DNA from: Burkholderiales bacterium
GTDB lineage: Bacteria > Pseudomonadota > Gammaproteobacteria > Burkholderiales > SHXO01
Reading direction: 5' to 3'
Length of the DNA stretch: 64,000 bases
NCBI GenBank assembly: GCA_020854105.1
Contig: JADZGB010000031.1
Location: 248,001-312,000 of the forward strand
The notes below the pieces were generated by a model. The model made no database searches. It was given only the letters and a program-made list of their open reading frames with translations, and was not told the DNA's origin. Position numbers and translations under genes: made by a program. Positions 46,655 through 54,957 of the stretch are shown here, one piece after another; position 1 is the stretch's first letter; the number at the start of each line of letters is the position of its first letter.

Positions 46655-47323
46655 ATGAATGCGATGGGCCGTGAAGGGCGCCGCGTACGCGTATGGGACC
46701 TGCCGGTTCGGCTGTTCCACTGGTCGCTCGTCGCGCTGCTCGCGACATCATGGATCAGCGCGGAGATGGGCGGCAATGCCATGCAGATCCATCAATGGAG
46801 CGGCGTGAGCGTGCTGACCCTCGTCCTGTTCCGGCTTCTGTGGGGCTTCCTCGGCGGCACGCACGCGCGCTTCGCCTCGTTCGTGCGCTCGCCGCGCGCC
46901 GCGCTCACCTATGGGTGTGCAGTCATGCGCGGCGACCCGCCTCGATACCTCGGACACAATCCGCTCGGTGGCTGGATGGTGCTGGCACTGCTGACGAGCC
47001 TGGGCGTGCAGGCTGGAACGGGGCTCTTTGCCAACGACGACATCATGATCGAAGGGCCGCTCGCCGTGCACGTGTCGAAGGCCACGAGCGACCTGCTAAC
47101 GCAGGTGCACGAGGTCAACTTCAACGTACTGCTCGCACTGATCGCGGTGCACGTGCTCGCGGCGCTGTACTACCTGGTGTTCAGGCGCGACAATCTGATC
47201 ATGCCGATGATCACCGGCAGCAAGGCCGCCGAGGGCGACGACGCACGGGGCGGCGCGCCGTGGCGGGCCGTGCTGCTGCTGGCACTGAGCGGCGGTGCAG
47301 TGTGGCTGCTGCTGCAGGAATGA
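46655..47323 (+). CDS. Cytochrome b561-type membrane protein
   Basis: A 222-residue di-haem b-type cytochrome of the Ni-Fe hydrogenase / b561 group. VWDLPVRLFHWSLVALLATSW carries the first His ligand; QIHQWSGVSVLTL and VHEVNFNVLLALIAVHVLAALYY hold the others. Four main membrane helices are seen plus a C-terminal one. ATG 46655 has GAAGGA upstream. The cytochrome c-prime gene faces it on the other strand; such b561 and c-prime genes are often neighbours, suggesting electron exchange. Confidence 0.85.
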   Translation: MNAMGREGRRVRVWDLPVRLFHWSLVALLATSWISAEMGGNAMQIHQWSGVSVLTLVLFRLLWGFLGGTHARFASFVRSPRAALTYGCAVMRGDPPRYLGHNPLGGWMVLALLTSLGVQAGTGLFANDDIMIEGPLAVHVSKATSDLLTQVHEVNFNVLLALIAVHVLAALYYLVFRRDNLIMPMITGSKAAEGDDARGGAPWRAVLLLALSGGAVWLLLQE

Positions 47324-47433
47324 GGCAGCGCCCGCTGCCCCGGGAGCGATGGCAGCGGTGTGGTCGGGTGCCAGCGAGACAATCCCCTGCTCTGCGTGGG
47401 TTGACTCGCTCGGACGATCGGTCCATGTCGGTG

Positions 47434-47880
47434 TCACTTGTTTCTGTATTCGTCGTGACAGGCCTTGCAGGCTTTCCCCGTCTCACCCACTTGCACCCTG
47501 AGTGCATCGAAGTCGCCGGTCTTCGAGACCTGCGCGAGCCTGGCGACTTCCGCCTGCATCCTGTCGGCCTTCGCCTTGAAGTCCGCCTGATTGGTCCAGA
47601 TGCCGGGCTTGGCCTTGGTGTCGCCCTTGTCGGTGCCAGGTCCGAAGCGATCCCAGGGCAGTTTCGACATTGTCTCGGCCAGTGCGGCGTTGCGCGTCGC
47701 GACGTCCCTGTCGTAGGGCATCTTGCCCTGGACCATGGCGGCCAACGGACCGAAATGCTGCCCGAGCAGGAACAGCGCCGACTGCCGGTACCTGATCGCA
47801 TCCTCTGGCTTCTGCTGCGCCAGCCCCGGGCCGGCGCCGGCGAATGCCGCAACCAGGAGACACCATCTCCATGCCTTCAT
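47434..47880 (-). CDS. Cytochrome c-prime (class II c-type cytochrome)
   Basis: A 148-residue periplasmic four-helix-bundle cytochrome with haem bound at the C-terminus: CKACH in ETGKACKACHDEYRNK. The signal peptide is cleaved after GLAQ (about residue 21). The start 47880 has GGAGG ten bases upstream. Cytochromes c-prime bind NO and are linked to NO tolerance, which would fit a NorQ/NorD pair elsewhere in the window, although that link is only suggestive. Confidence 0.9.
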   Translation of the reverse strand: MKAWRWCLLVAAFAGAGPGLAQQKPEDAIRYRQSALFLLGQHFGPLAAMVQGKMPYDRDVATRNAALAETMSKLPWDRFGPGTDKGDTKAKPGIWTNQADFKAKADRMQAEVARLAQVSKTGDFDALRVQVGETGKACKACHDEYRNK

Positions 47881-47912
47881 GAACGCTCCTCCGTGATGTG
47901 TGCCGGGCAATT

Positions 47913-48269
47913 TCAGTTCAGGCGGATGGCATCACCGTAGCACAGCAGTCTTCCTGCCCCGTATCCACTGGCGTCCATGCACATCGTGTTGATCAGGCCG
48001 GCCCCGCCGGCGGCCGCTGCCTGGTCCTTGAGGGCAGCGATTCCTTCATCCAAGCTGCCGAAGGTCGGCACCCGGACGTTGCTGCGCATGTCATCGACCC
48101 AGATGTGCTTGACCACCTGGTATTGCGCAGGGGTCAGCTGATTGGTGTTGTACACCGCCACGCCACTGCCGCTGCCGGGCTGGACCTCGTCCTTCTTCCA
48201 CATCGCGCAGGCGCTCAGGCTGGCGCACACGGCGAGCGCGACGACGGTCTTCGAAGCGTGTAAACGCAT
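47913..48269 (-). CDS. Small lipoprotein, function unknown
   Basis: A 118-residue precursor. Signal peptide and lipobox LSAC (Cys at residue 20). The start 48269 follows CAGGGAGA. The mature part ends with two Cys in NTMCMDASGYGAGRLLCYGD, which may form a disulphide, and has a VRVPTFGSLDEGIAALKDQA segment. I do not recognise the family. It lies between the cytochrome c-prime gene and the otnC gene, all leftwards. Confidence 0.7.
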   Translation of the reverse strand: MRLHASKTVVALAVCASLSACAMWKKDEVQPGSGSGVAVYNTNQLTPAQYQVVKHIWVDDMRSNVRVPTFGSLDEGIAALKDQAAAAGGAGLINTMCMDASGYGAGRLLCYGDAIRLN

Positions 48270-48303
48270 GGATTCTCCCTGTTCAGGTGGTACTGCGATC
48301 GGT

Positions 48304-48936
48304 TCAGGATGGGTACTTCTCCCGCAATGCCGCGACTTCGGACGCGGGCAGCAGCGCGAGTCGCTGCCCGCGCAACATGAGGTAGAGCTTGGCCGTCTCC
48401 TCCAGTTCCTCGGTGGCGTACACCGCCGTCTCCAGATCCTTGCCGGCGACCACCGGTCCGTGGTTTGCCAGCAGCACTGCATGGTGCCGACCGGCGACCT
48501 CGCGCACGGCATCCGCGAGCGCCGCGTCTCCGGGCGCATGGTACGGGACCAGTGCGAGCCTGCCGATCTTCATCACGTAGTACGCCGTGATCGGCGGGAT
48601 CGGTTCGTCAGGATCGAGATCGGCGAGCACCGACACGGCGACCGCGTGCGTCGAGTGCAGATGCACGATCGCACCCGCGCCCGGGCGTTGCGCATACATC
48701 GAGGTGTGAAGGAACGATTCCTTGGTCGGTTTCGCGCCCGATACCAGATTGCCCTGCAGATCGAGCTTGGACAGAGTGGCCGGATCGAGGCGGCCCAGGC
48801 AGGCGTTGGTCGGGGTCATCAGCCAGCCGTCTTCGATGCGCACGCTGATGTTGCCGGAACTCCCCGGCGTCAGGCCGCGCTCGAACAGCGACCTGCCGAA
48901 GGTGCAGACGTCCTCCCGCAGGCGCGCTTCTCTCAT
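48304..48936 (-). CDS. otnC: Class II aldolase-family 3-oxo-tetronate 4-phosphate decarboxylase
   Basis: A 210-residue zinc enzyme of the class II aldolase/adducin family. The metal-binding pair is in VHLHSTHAV, and the N-terminal GLTPGSSGNISVR binds phosphate. Next to a four-carbon acid sugar kinase (otnK), the best call is OtnC, which decarboxylates 3-oxo-tetronate 4-phosphate to dihydroxyacetone phosphate. The two genes are 13 bases apart and must be co-transcribed. No OtnI isomerase or tetronate dehydrogenase is seen in the window. Confidence 0.85.
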   Translation of the reverse strand: MREARLREDVCTFGRSLFERGLTPGSSGNISVRIEDGWLMTPTNACLGRLDPATLSKLDLQGNLVSGAKPTKESFLHTSMYAQRPGAGAIVHLHSTHAVAVSVLADLDPDEPIPPITAYYVMKIGRLALVPYHAPGDAALADAVREVAGRHHAVLLANHGPVVAGKDLETAVYATEELEETAKLYLMLRGQRLALLPASEVAALREKYPS

Positions 48937-48949
48937 GCTCCCTCCGCGC

Positions 48950-50257
48950 TCACGGCTGCACCTCGAACGCGCGCGTGAAGAAATCCGGCCCGCCGAAGTT
49001 ACCCGACTTCAGTGCCAGCGCCAGCGTGGGAGCGCCGATGCCGAATGTCCACGGCACGCCCGGATCGATCTCAGGACCGATGGCGAGACCTTCCACACCC
49101 AGGGCGCCCACCACCGCGCCGGAGGTCTCGCCGCCGGCTACCACCATCCGCCGCACGCCGCGTTCGACCAATCCCTGTGCGACACGACCCATGGTGCGCT
49201 CGACCAGTTCGCCGGCCTGTTCGCGTCCGATCCTGGCCTGGACTTCGCTCACCTGCTCGGGAGCCGCGGTCGAATAGATCAGAATCGGCCTCTCCGACAG
49301 CCGGCTTCCGGCCCACGCGAGCGCCTCGGCCGCCACGTCCCTTCCAGCGGCCATCGCCAGCGGGTCGAGCTCGAACGCTTCGTGATCACGCTTCATCTGC
49401 GCGACCTGACCCTGGGTGGCGACCGAACAGCTGCCGGCGAGCACTGCGGTCGGACCCGCCACGCGCGGCAGCTGCGCGCTCCGGCCGGTGCGCATCAGGC
49501 CGGCGCGCACGAAGTTCGCCGGCAGGCCCATCGCCATGCCGGAGCCGCCCGTCACCAGCTTCAGGTCCGCGCAGGCCTCGCCGAGGGCGAACAGGTGCTC
49601 GTCGGTGATGGAGTCGAGCACGGCATGGCGCACGCCCGACTCGCGCAGGCCCTCGAACGCCTCGCGCACCGCAGTCGCTCCCTTCGCCAACGACGCGTAC
49701 GGGACCAGTTCGACCTTGTGCGGGGTCTGCCGCTGAAGCACGCGCACCAGGGACGGATCGGTCATCGGAGTGAGCGGGTGATGGCGCATGCCCGATTCCG
49801 ACAGAAGCTCGTCGCCGACGAACAGGTAGCCCTTGTAGACCGTGCGCCTGTTGGTGGGAAAGGCCGGGTTGAAGACGGTGAAGCGTGCACCCAGCGCGTC
49901 GAGAAGCGCGTCAGCGACGGGGCCGATGTTGCCGAGGTCGGTGGAATCGAAGGTGGAGCAGTATTTGAAGTAGAACTGGCGTGCGCCCGCTGCTTGCAGC
50001 CACTGCAGTGCGCCCAGCGACATGTGCACGGCTTCCTCGGCCGGGTTGCTGCGCGACTTGAGCGCGACGATCACCGCGTCGGCCTCGGGCACCGACAAGC
50101 CGGCGCGCGGCACGCCGAGCAGTTGCACCGTTCGCATGCCGGCCTTGACCAGCGTGTTCGCCAAGTCCGTGGCGCCGGTGAAGTCATCCGCGATGCAGCC
50201 GAGCAGGATCTTCGTGTCCGGTCGCGCATCACTGCCTGAATGCGTCTGCTGCGCCAT
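48950..50257 (-). CDS. otnK: 3-oxo-tetronate kinase
   Basis: A 435-residue four-carbon acid sugar kinase. The N-terminal domain begins LGCIADDFTGATDLANTL and contains FYFKYCSTFDSTDLGNIGPV; the C-terminal nucleotide-binding domain has MVVAGGETSGAVVGALGV and the ending GNFGGPDFFTRA. ATG 50257 follows GGAGGGAG; the much longer upstream frame is not supported. Together with otnC it should carry the last steps of L-threonate or D-erythronate use. Confidence 0.9.
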   Translation of the reverse strand: MAQQTHSGSDARPDTKILLGCIADDFTGATDLANTLVKAGMRTVQLLGVPRAGLSVPEADAVIVALKSRSNPAEEAVHMSLGALQWLQAAGARQFYFKYCSTFDSTDLGNIGPVADALLDALGARFTVFNPAFPTNRRTVYKGYLFVGDELLSESGMRHHPLTPMTDPSLVRVLQRQTPHKVELVPYASLAKGATAVREAFEGLRESGVRHAVLDSITDEHLFALGEACADLKLVTGGSGMAMGLPANFVRAGLMRTGRSAQLPRVAGPTAVLAGSCSVATQGQVAQMKRDHEAFELDPLAMAAGRDVAAEALAWAGSRLSERPILIYSTAAPEQVSEVQARIGREQAGELVERTMGRVAQGLVERGVRRMVVAGGETSGAVVGALGVEGLAIGPEIDPGVPWTFGIGAPTLALALKSGNFGGPDFFTRAFEVQP

Positions 50258-50365
50258 GCGCCGCTCCCTCCGGGTGCCACCCAATGTCCATCCGCGTCGA
50301 ACGCTTGGCATAATGGTAACCAAAATCGCACGCACGCCTGCGTGCACCTCCTGGTCCACGCGCAC

Positions 50366-50689
50366 ATGCCGAGCTTCGCCGACAACCTGAAGACATTCGC
50401 TCCGATCACCGCCATCGACCGCCTGGAGCTGCGCGACGCCGCGGGAGAACTCGTGGCGACGATCGAGAACCGGCCGGGACAGCAGGGTTCGCTCGCGCTG
50501 TACAACCACCTGCGGGAGCGATTCGGCCGGATCGACCAGGCGGCCGCGCATGAGGGCCTGGCGTTGTACGCGGAACACACGCCGGACGCGCGCGCCAATC
50601 CATGCAGGCATCCGAACATCGATCGCCTGCTGGCGATCGTGCAGGGCGCGGCGCCGCTGGAGGCGACGCCGGTCCCGCGCGCGAGCTGA
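50366..50689 (+). CDS. DUF2322 protein
   Basis: A 107-residue soluble protein. The start MPSFADNLKTFAPITAIDRL and the C-terminal EHTPDARANPCRHPNIDRLL match the DUF2322 family, conserved in betaproteobacteria, with no known function. No membrane segment or cofactor motif is seen. It diverges from otnK and converges with the small cytochrome gene that ends 16 bases away. Confidence 0.75.
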   Translation: MPSFADNLKTFAPITAIDRLELRDAAGELVATIENRPGQQGSLALYNHLRERFGRIDQAAAHEGLALYAEHTPDARANPCRHPNIDRLLAIVQGAAPLEATPVPRAS

Positions 50690-50704
50690 AGCCCGGGAGG
50701 CAGC

Positions 50705-50956
50705 CTACTGCCCGGCGGCCTTCACCAGGTACTCGATGATCTTCTCGCGCGCAGCCGGGTCGGGGGCAAAATGCGATGCAAGACGCTGTTCCAGGCGCTC
50801 GGGCCGCTCTGCCGCTTCGATCTTGCGCACACCCGCCATCACCTTCGCCTCGTCGTGACAGGCGGTGCACTTGGATCTGAACAGGGCAGCACCGTCCTGC
50901 GCGGCCGCTGAGGACATCGTTGCCATCAGTACCCAGAAAAGCGCGGTTCTTCTCAT
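50705..50956 (-). CDS. Small monohaem c-type cytochrome
   Basis: An 83-residue precursor: signal peptide to about residue 20 (MSSAAAQ), then a single haem motif CTACH in FRSKCTACHDEAK and a short helical tail ending IIEYLVKAAGQ. The ATG at 50956 has AGGAG upstream; longer frames run through repeat DNA and are rejected. The likely role is periplasmic electron transfer. The second axial ligand is not obvious; a Met (MAGV) lies shortly after the haem motif. Confidence 0.8.
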   Translation of the reverse strand: MRRTALFWVLMATMSSAAAQDGAALFRSKCTACHDEAKVMAGVRKIEAAERPERLEQRLASHFAPDPAAREKIIEYLVKAAGQ

Positions 50957-51040
50957 TACTCTATCGCTCCTGATCGAGTTGTCCGGCCTCGCCACCGCTG
51001 CCACGGCGTTCCCGGCTTCGTGAACGGCCTTCTCGTCTGA

Positions 51041-51136
51041 GCTGGGCCCCAGCGTACGTCGGGGCGACATGCTCGTCATCCCGGCGCAAACCGGGATCCA
51101 GCGCAAGAGACTGGGCCCGGCGTATGCCGGGGCGAC
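51041..51136. repeat. Dispersed palindrome copy flanked by two direct repeats
   Basis: The core CGTCATCCCGGCGCAAACCGG with ATCCAGCG is at 51074-51103. On each side lies a similar 26-28-base sequence, CTGGGCCC(C)AGCGTACGTCG at 51042 and CTGGGCCCGGCGTATGCCGG at 51111, each ending GGGGCGAC. The composite fills the gap between the small cytochrome and the GST gene. Confidence 0.75.
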
Positions 51137-51186
51137 GGAGCGCGCAGGCCGGGCATCGGTCATTGCGGCAACGGCCATTGTCCCCG

Positions 51187-51834
51187 CTACTTCCAGTGCG
51201 GCGGCCAGGTCTTGCGCAGGTATGGCAGCGCCTCCACCCGCCGCATCCAGGCACGTACACGCGGGCCCAGCATCGCCTCGACCTCCAGGTCGGGCTTGCG
51301 GCGTTGCATGCGCTGCGTCAGCGCAACCAGCGGATAGAGACTGAAGTCGGCGGCCGATGCCTCTGCACCCGCGAGCCAGTCGGCACGGATCGTCTGCTCC
51401 CAGTTCGCCAGTTCCTCTGCCAGTGTCGCGCGGGCGCGCGCGATACGTTCGAGGTTCCAGTTCTCCTGGGGAGTGAACAGGACCTGGTCGACGATGCGCT
51501 CCATCGGCGCCGCGAAATACTGGTCGACTTCCTGGACCATGCGCCGTACGACGGCCCGTCGGCGCACATCGCCGGGGAAGAGCCGTGCGCCGCGGTCGGC
51601 GTACCGCTCGTCGAGGTATTCGAGAATGGCGGCCGATTCATACAGGGAGAAGTCGTCGTCCACGATCGCGGGCACCTTCCGGCGCGGGTTCACGGCGACG
51701 TACTCGGGCGTCTTCAGGTCCTCTGCCGAGAACGACAACATCCTCAACTCGTAGGCGAGCGCCTTGTGTTCCAGTCCCAACCAGACACGCCAGGCATAGG
51801 GCGACCCGGAACCGCAATAGAAGACCAGCGACAT
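51187..51834 (-). CDS. Glutathione S-transferase family protein
   Basis: A 215-residue two-domain GST. The thioredoxin-like N-terminal domain has FYCGSGSPYAWRVWLGLEHK with a possible catalytic Ser/Cys at the start, RRKVPAIVDDD with the cis-Pro, and LYESAAILEYLDERY, which binds glutathione. The helical C-terminal domain is complete. Substrate unknown. It stands alone. Confidence 0.88.
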   Translation of the reverse strand: MSLVFYCGSGSPYAWRVWLGLEHKALAYELRMLSFSAEDLKTPEYVAVNPRRKVPAIVDDDFSLYESAAILEYLDERYADRGARLFPGDVRRRAVVRRMVQEVDQYFAAPMERIVDQVLFTPQENWNLERIARARATLAEELANWEQTIRADWLAGAEASAADFSLYPLVALTQRMQRRKPDLEVEAMLGPRVRAWMRRVEALPYLRKTWPPHWK

Positions 51835-51945
51835 TGGCGCACGCTCGATGCAGGACAGTGCTCGATGCTACTCGCTCCCCCGGCCCGGCGCAAAGCCGCG
51901 CGATCCACGAACCGCCCGATCCGCACACCACCTATACTTGCCCGC

Positions 51946-52539
51946 ATGGATTCCGCAGTCCTCCAAGCCATGGTCAAGTGGCCGTCGGTACCGTCGGTGT
52001 ACGGATGGTTGGCGCTCGACCGGCGCGGCAAATGGACGATCAAGGGCGAGGCGGTCGGCAACCCCGCGGTGATCGCATTCATCGGCCGGAACTACGCGCG
52101 TGACGACCACGGCCGCTGGTTCTTCCAGAACGGGCCGCAGCGGGTGTTCGTCCGCTTCGCCTATACCCCTTACATCCTGCATGCCGAACCGGGCGCGGAC
52201 GGCACCTCCCTGGTCGACCACACAGGCGAAGCGGTCAGCGACTGCGGCGAAGCATTTCTGGACGAGGACGGCTGTCTGTTGATCGTCTTCGAGCGCGGCA
52301 TCGGACTGGTCAGCGACCGCGACCTGGCCAGCCTCCTGCCGGGCCTGCTGCGCGCGGATGGCGCCGCCGCAGGCGATGACGATCTGGATCGTTGGATGGC
52401 GCACGGCGTGGACGTGCGCGCGACGCTGGACCTCGGCTGGACCCGGGTGGCGCTCCACGGCATCCGGTCGCGCGACGTGCCGGCACGCTTCGGCTTCGAC
52501 GCCGATCCCCGGCCCGCGCCCGGCGAACCGGAGTGCTAG
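51946..52539 (+). CDS. Conserved betaproteobacterial DUF protein
   Basis: A 197-residue soluble protein starting MDSAVLQAMVKWPSVPSVYG. The block GRNYARDDHGRWFFQNGPQR is shared with a family I know from Burkholderiales and relatives (I believe numbered DUF2946 or a neighbouring number; the number is uncertain). No function, metal site or membrane segment is apparent. It converges with the KTSC gene, whose stop is 12 bases away. Confidence 0.7.
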   Translation: MDSAVLQAMVKWPSVPSVYGWLALDRRGKWTIKGEAVGNPAVIAFIGRNYARDDHGRWFFQNGPQRVFVRFAYTPYILHAEPGADGTSLVDHTGEAVSDCGEAFLDEDGCLLIVFERGIGLVSDRDLASLLPGLLRADGAAAGDDDLDRWMAHGVDVRATLDLGWTRVALHGIRSRDVPARFGFDADPRPAPGEPEC

Positions 52540-52551
52540 GCACTCCCAGGA

Positions 52552-52764
52552 TTATCCGAGCCGCTTGCGGCTGTACTCTTCCTCGATGTTGTCCCGGTAG
52601 TAACTGGCGATCGTGGGGGCTGCCAGGAGGCGTCGATGCACCTCGGTAGGAACACGCGAGTACTGCCAGATGGTCCCGTCGGACATCTCGACCTCGAGGA
52701 GCTGGGAGCTGCCGTCGTAGCCAATCGACCGGATCTGGCTCGAACTAACCTTTCTGCGTTCCAT
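52552..52764 (-). CDS. KTSC-domain protein
   Basis: A 70-residue protein consisting of one KTSC domain: KVSSSQIRSIGYDGSSQLLE, then WQYSRVPTEVHRRLLAAPTI and SYYRDNIEEEY. ATG 52764 has GGAGG upstream. The domain is linked to RNA or translation-associated proteins in some organisms, but its role is not established. It stands alone, followed leftwards by the convergent DUF gene. Confidence 0.85.
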   Translation of the reverse strand: MERRKVSSSQIRSIGYDGSSQLLEVEMSDGTIWQYSRVPTEVHRRLLAAPTIASYYRDNIEEEYSRKRLG

Positions 52765-52965
52765 CGTTCCTCCGATTGCGCTGCTCTTACTATAGCGCCG
52801 GGCCCGCAGAGACGGAGATGGTAATCGCATCGCACCCGACCGAAGGCCGGGAGCACATCTGTTGCCCTCGGCAATCTGCCGAGTCCACACGAGAAACAAA
52901 GCCCGCGGAGGTGACTGGGATCCTTCACGGATGCAGACCTCGCGCGAGCATCCTGGAGCTAGAGC

Positions 52966-53478
52966 TTAGTTCGGCCGGTTACCAGATACCGGGAACGGCC
53001 AAGCTGCCGGCGCGGGAGCGGGCTTCGGGGCTGCCGGGGCAGCGGCTTCTACCTTCTTTGCCGCTTTCTTGGGCGCAGCCTTCTTCTTGGCAGGCTTTTT
53101 CGCAGCCTTTTTCGCGGGCTTCTTGGCAGCCTTCTTCTTGGCAGCCTTCTTCGCCACCGGCTTCTTGGCAGCGGCCTTCTTCGCCGGCCGCTTGGCAGCA
53201 GCCTTCTTCGCCACCTTCTTCGCTACCTTCTTCGCGCTCTTCTTGGCCGCAGACTTCTTCGCGGCCTTGCGGGCCGGCGCCTTCTTCTTGGCAGCCGCCT
53301 TCTTGGCACCTGTCTTCTTGGCACCTGCCTTCTTGGCACCTGCCTTCTTGGCGACGCGCTTCACTGCCGGCTTCTTGGCAGCGGCCTTCTTCGCGGTGGA
53401 CTTCTTCGCGGCAGACTTCTTCGCCGGCGCCTTCTTCTTGGCGGCCGACTTCTTGGCAGCAGCTTTCTTCACAGCCAT
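52966..53478 (-). CDS. Histone H1-like PAKKA-repeat protein
   Basis: A 170-residue protein made almost wholly of AAKK / PAKK / SAKK repeats, about 40% Lys, so it must bind DNA or RNA without sequence preference. It ends in the conserved AAWPFPVSGNRPN tail seen in Burkholderiales H1-like proteins. ATG 53478 follows AAGGAG. Similar Lys/Ala tails occur in PhaM of Ralstonia, and PhaM in this window lacks one, so a shared role in granule-nucleoid contact is conceivable but unproven. Confidence 0.9.
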   Translation of the reverse strand: MAVKKAAAKKSAAKKKAPAKKSAAKKSTAKKAAAKKPAVKRVAKKAGAKKAGAKKTGAKKAAAKKKAPARKAAKKSAAKKSAKKVAKKVAKKAAAKRPAKKAAAKKPVAKKAAKKKAAKKPAKKAAKKPAKKKAAPKKAAKKVEAAAPAAPKPAPAPAAWPFPVSGNRPN

Positions 53479-53727
53479 GTTGCGTTACTCCTTACGAAAG
53501 TTGACAACAAGACAAACGCACCCGAAGGCGCGACCACGCACCCGACCCGGTGATACGGCTGCCCGGTCGGGCCTCGCAGTTCCATGCACGCTCGCTCCCC
53601 GCACCGCGAAGCGGGAACGAAAAAAGAGCCAGGGCGTCTCCGCGGCGGCTGCCGAAAACGTCTCTGGCCCTGCTTGTCCGTAGCCCCCGTTGGCGGGAGC
53701 AGAAGGTCGATCCCTGGTCTATATGCA

Positions 53728-54864
53728 TCAATCCCAGCTCAGCGCCCCACCTGTCTGGTATTCGGTGACGCGGGTCTCGAAGAAGTTCTTTTCCTTCTTG
53801 AGATCGATCATCTCCGACATCCAGGGGAACGGATTGGATGCGCCGGGGAACAACGTATCCAACCCGATCTGCTGGCAGCGCCGATTGGCGACGAAACGAA
53901 GGTATTCCTTGAATATCGGGGCGTTCAGGCCCAGCACGCCGCGCGGCATGGTGTCCTCGGCGTAGCGGTACTCGAGCTCGACCCCGCGCCGCATGAGGCT
54001 GCGGATCTCGTCCTTGAACTCGGCGGTCCACAACTGAGGGTTCTCGAGCTTGATCTGATTGATCACGTCGATGCCGAAATTGCAGTGCATCGATTCGTCT
54101 CGGAGAATGTACTGGTATTGCTCCGCGGCACCGGTCATCTTGTTCTGCCGGCCCAGCGCCAGGATCTGAGCGAAGCCGACGTAGAAGAACATGCCTTCCA
54201 TGATGCAGGCGAAGACGATCAGGCTCTTCAGCAGCTTCTGATCGGCCTCCAGCGTGCCGGTGCGGAAGGACGGGTCGGTGAGCGTGTCGATGAACGGAAT
54301 CAGGAACTCGTCCTTCTCCCGGATCGAGGTGATTTCGTGATAGGCGTTGAAGACCTCACCCTCGTCCAGACCCAGGCTCTCCACGATGTACTGGTAGGCG
54401 TGGGTATGGATTGCCTCCTCGAACGCCTGGCGCAGCAGGTACTGGCGGCACTCGGGGGCGGAGACGTGCCGGTAGGTACCCAGCACGATGTTGTTGGCGG
54501 CCAGGCTGTCGGCAGTGACGAAGAAGCCCAGGTTGCGGCGGATGATGCGGCGCTCGTCCTCGGTCAGACCGTTGGGGTCCTTCCACAGGGCGATGTCGCG
54601 GCTCATGTTGATCTCCTGCGGCATCCAGTGGTTCGCGCAGGAGGCGAGGTACTTCTCCCAGGCCCACTTGTACTTGAACGGGACGAGCTGGTTGAGGTCG
54701 GTCTTGCCGTTGATGATCCGCTTGTCCTCGACCTTGATGCGACGGAAGCTCTCGCTCTGCGCGGTCTTGTCGTCATGCGACACGGCGGAGGTCGGCGGCA
54801 GGAATGCGGCGGCCGGGCCCAGCCCCATTCCGGCAATCGATGTCGTGTCCTCGAAAGAAAGCAT
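53728..54864 (-). CDS. nrdB: Class Ia ribonucleotide reductase beta subunit
   Basis: A 378-residue radical-bearing subunit. Iron ligands are seen in [10 protein letters not shown] (Asp), [12 protein letters not shown] (Glu, His, and the Tyr that carries the radical), [11 protein letters not shown] (Glu) and DESMHCNFG (Glu, His). Start options are ATG 54870 and 54864; the second has AGGGA at a better distance and gives the usual MLSFEDT. It follows nrdA by 93 bases on the same strand. The C-terminus [10 protein letters not shown] should dock to NrdA. Confidence 0.95.
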   Translation of the reverse strand: MLSFEDTTSIAGMGLGPAAAFLPPTSAVSHDDKTAQSESFRRIKVEDKRIINGKTDLNQLVPFKYKWAWEKYLASCANHWMPQEINMSRDIALWKDPNGLTEDERRIIRRNLGFFVTADSLAANNIVLGTYRHVSAPECRQYLLRQAFEEAIHTHAYQYIVESLGLDEGEVFNAYHEITSIREKDEFLIPFIDTLTDPSFRTGTLEADQKLLKSLIVFACIMEGMFFYVGFAQILALGRQNKMTGAAEQYQYILRDESMHCNFGIDVINQIKLENPQLWTAEFKDEIRSLMRRGVELEYRYAEDTMPRGVLGLNAPIFKEYLRFVANRRCQQIGLDTLFPGASNPFPWMSEMIDLKKEKNFFETRVTEYQTGGALSWD

Positions 54865-54957
54865 GTGCATGTCCCTGTGATCGTGACTGCTAAGCAATGT
54901 TTATGCCGCTGAATTGGCGCACGCTGGGTGTGTCGCGCATGCGCGTGTATCGAGGCG

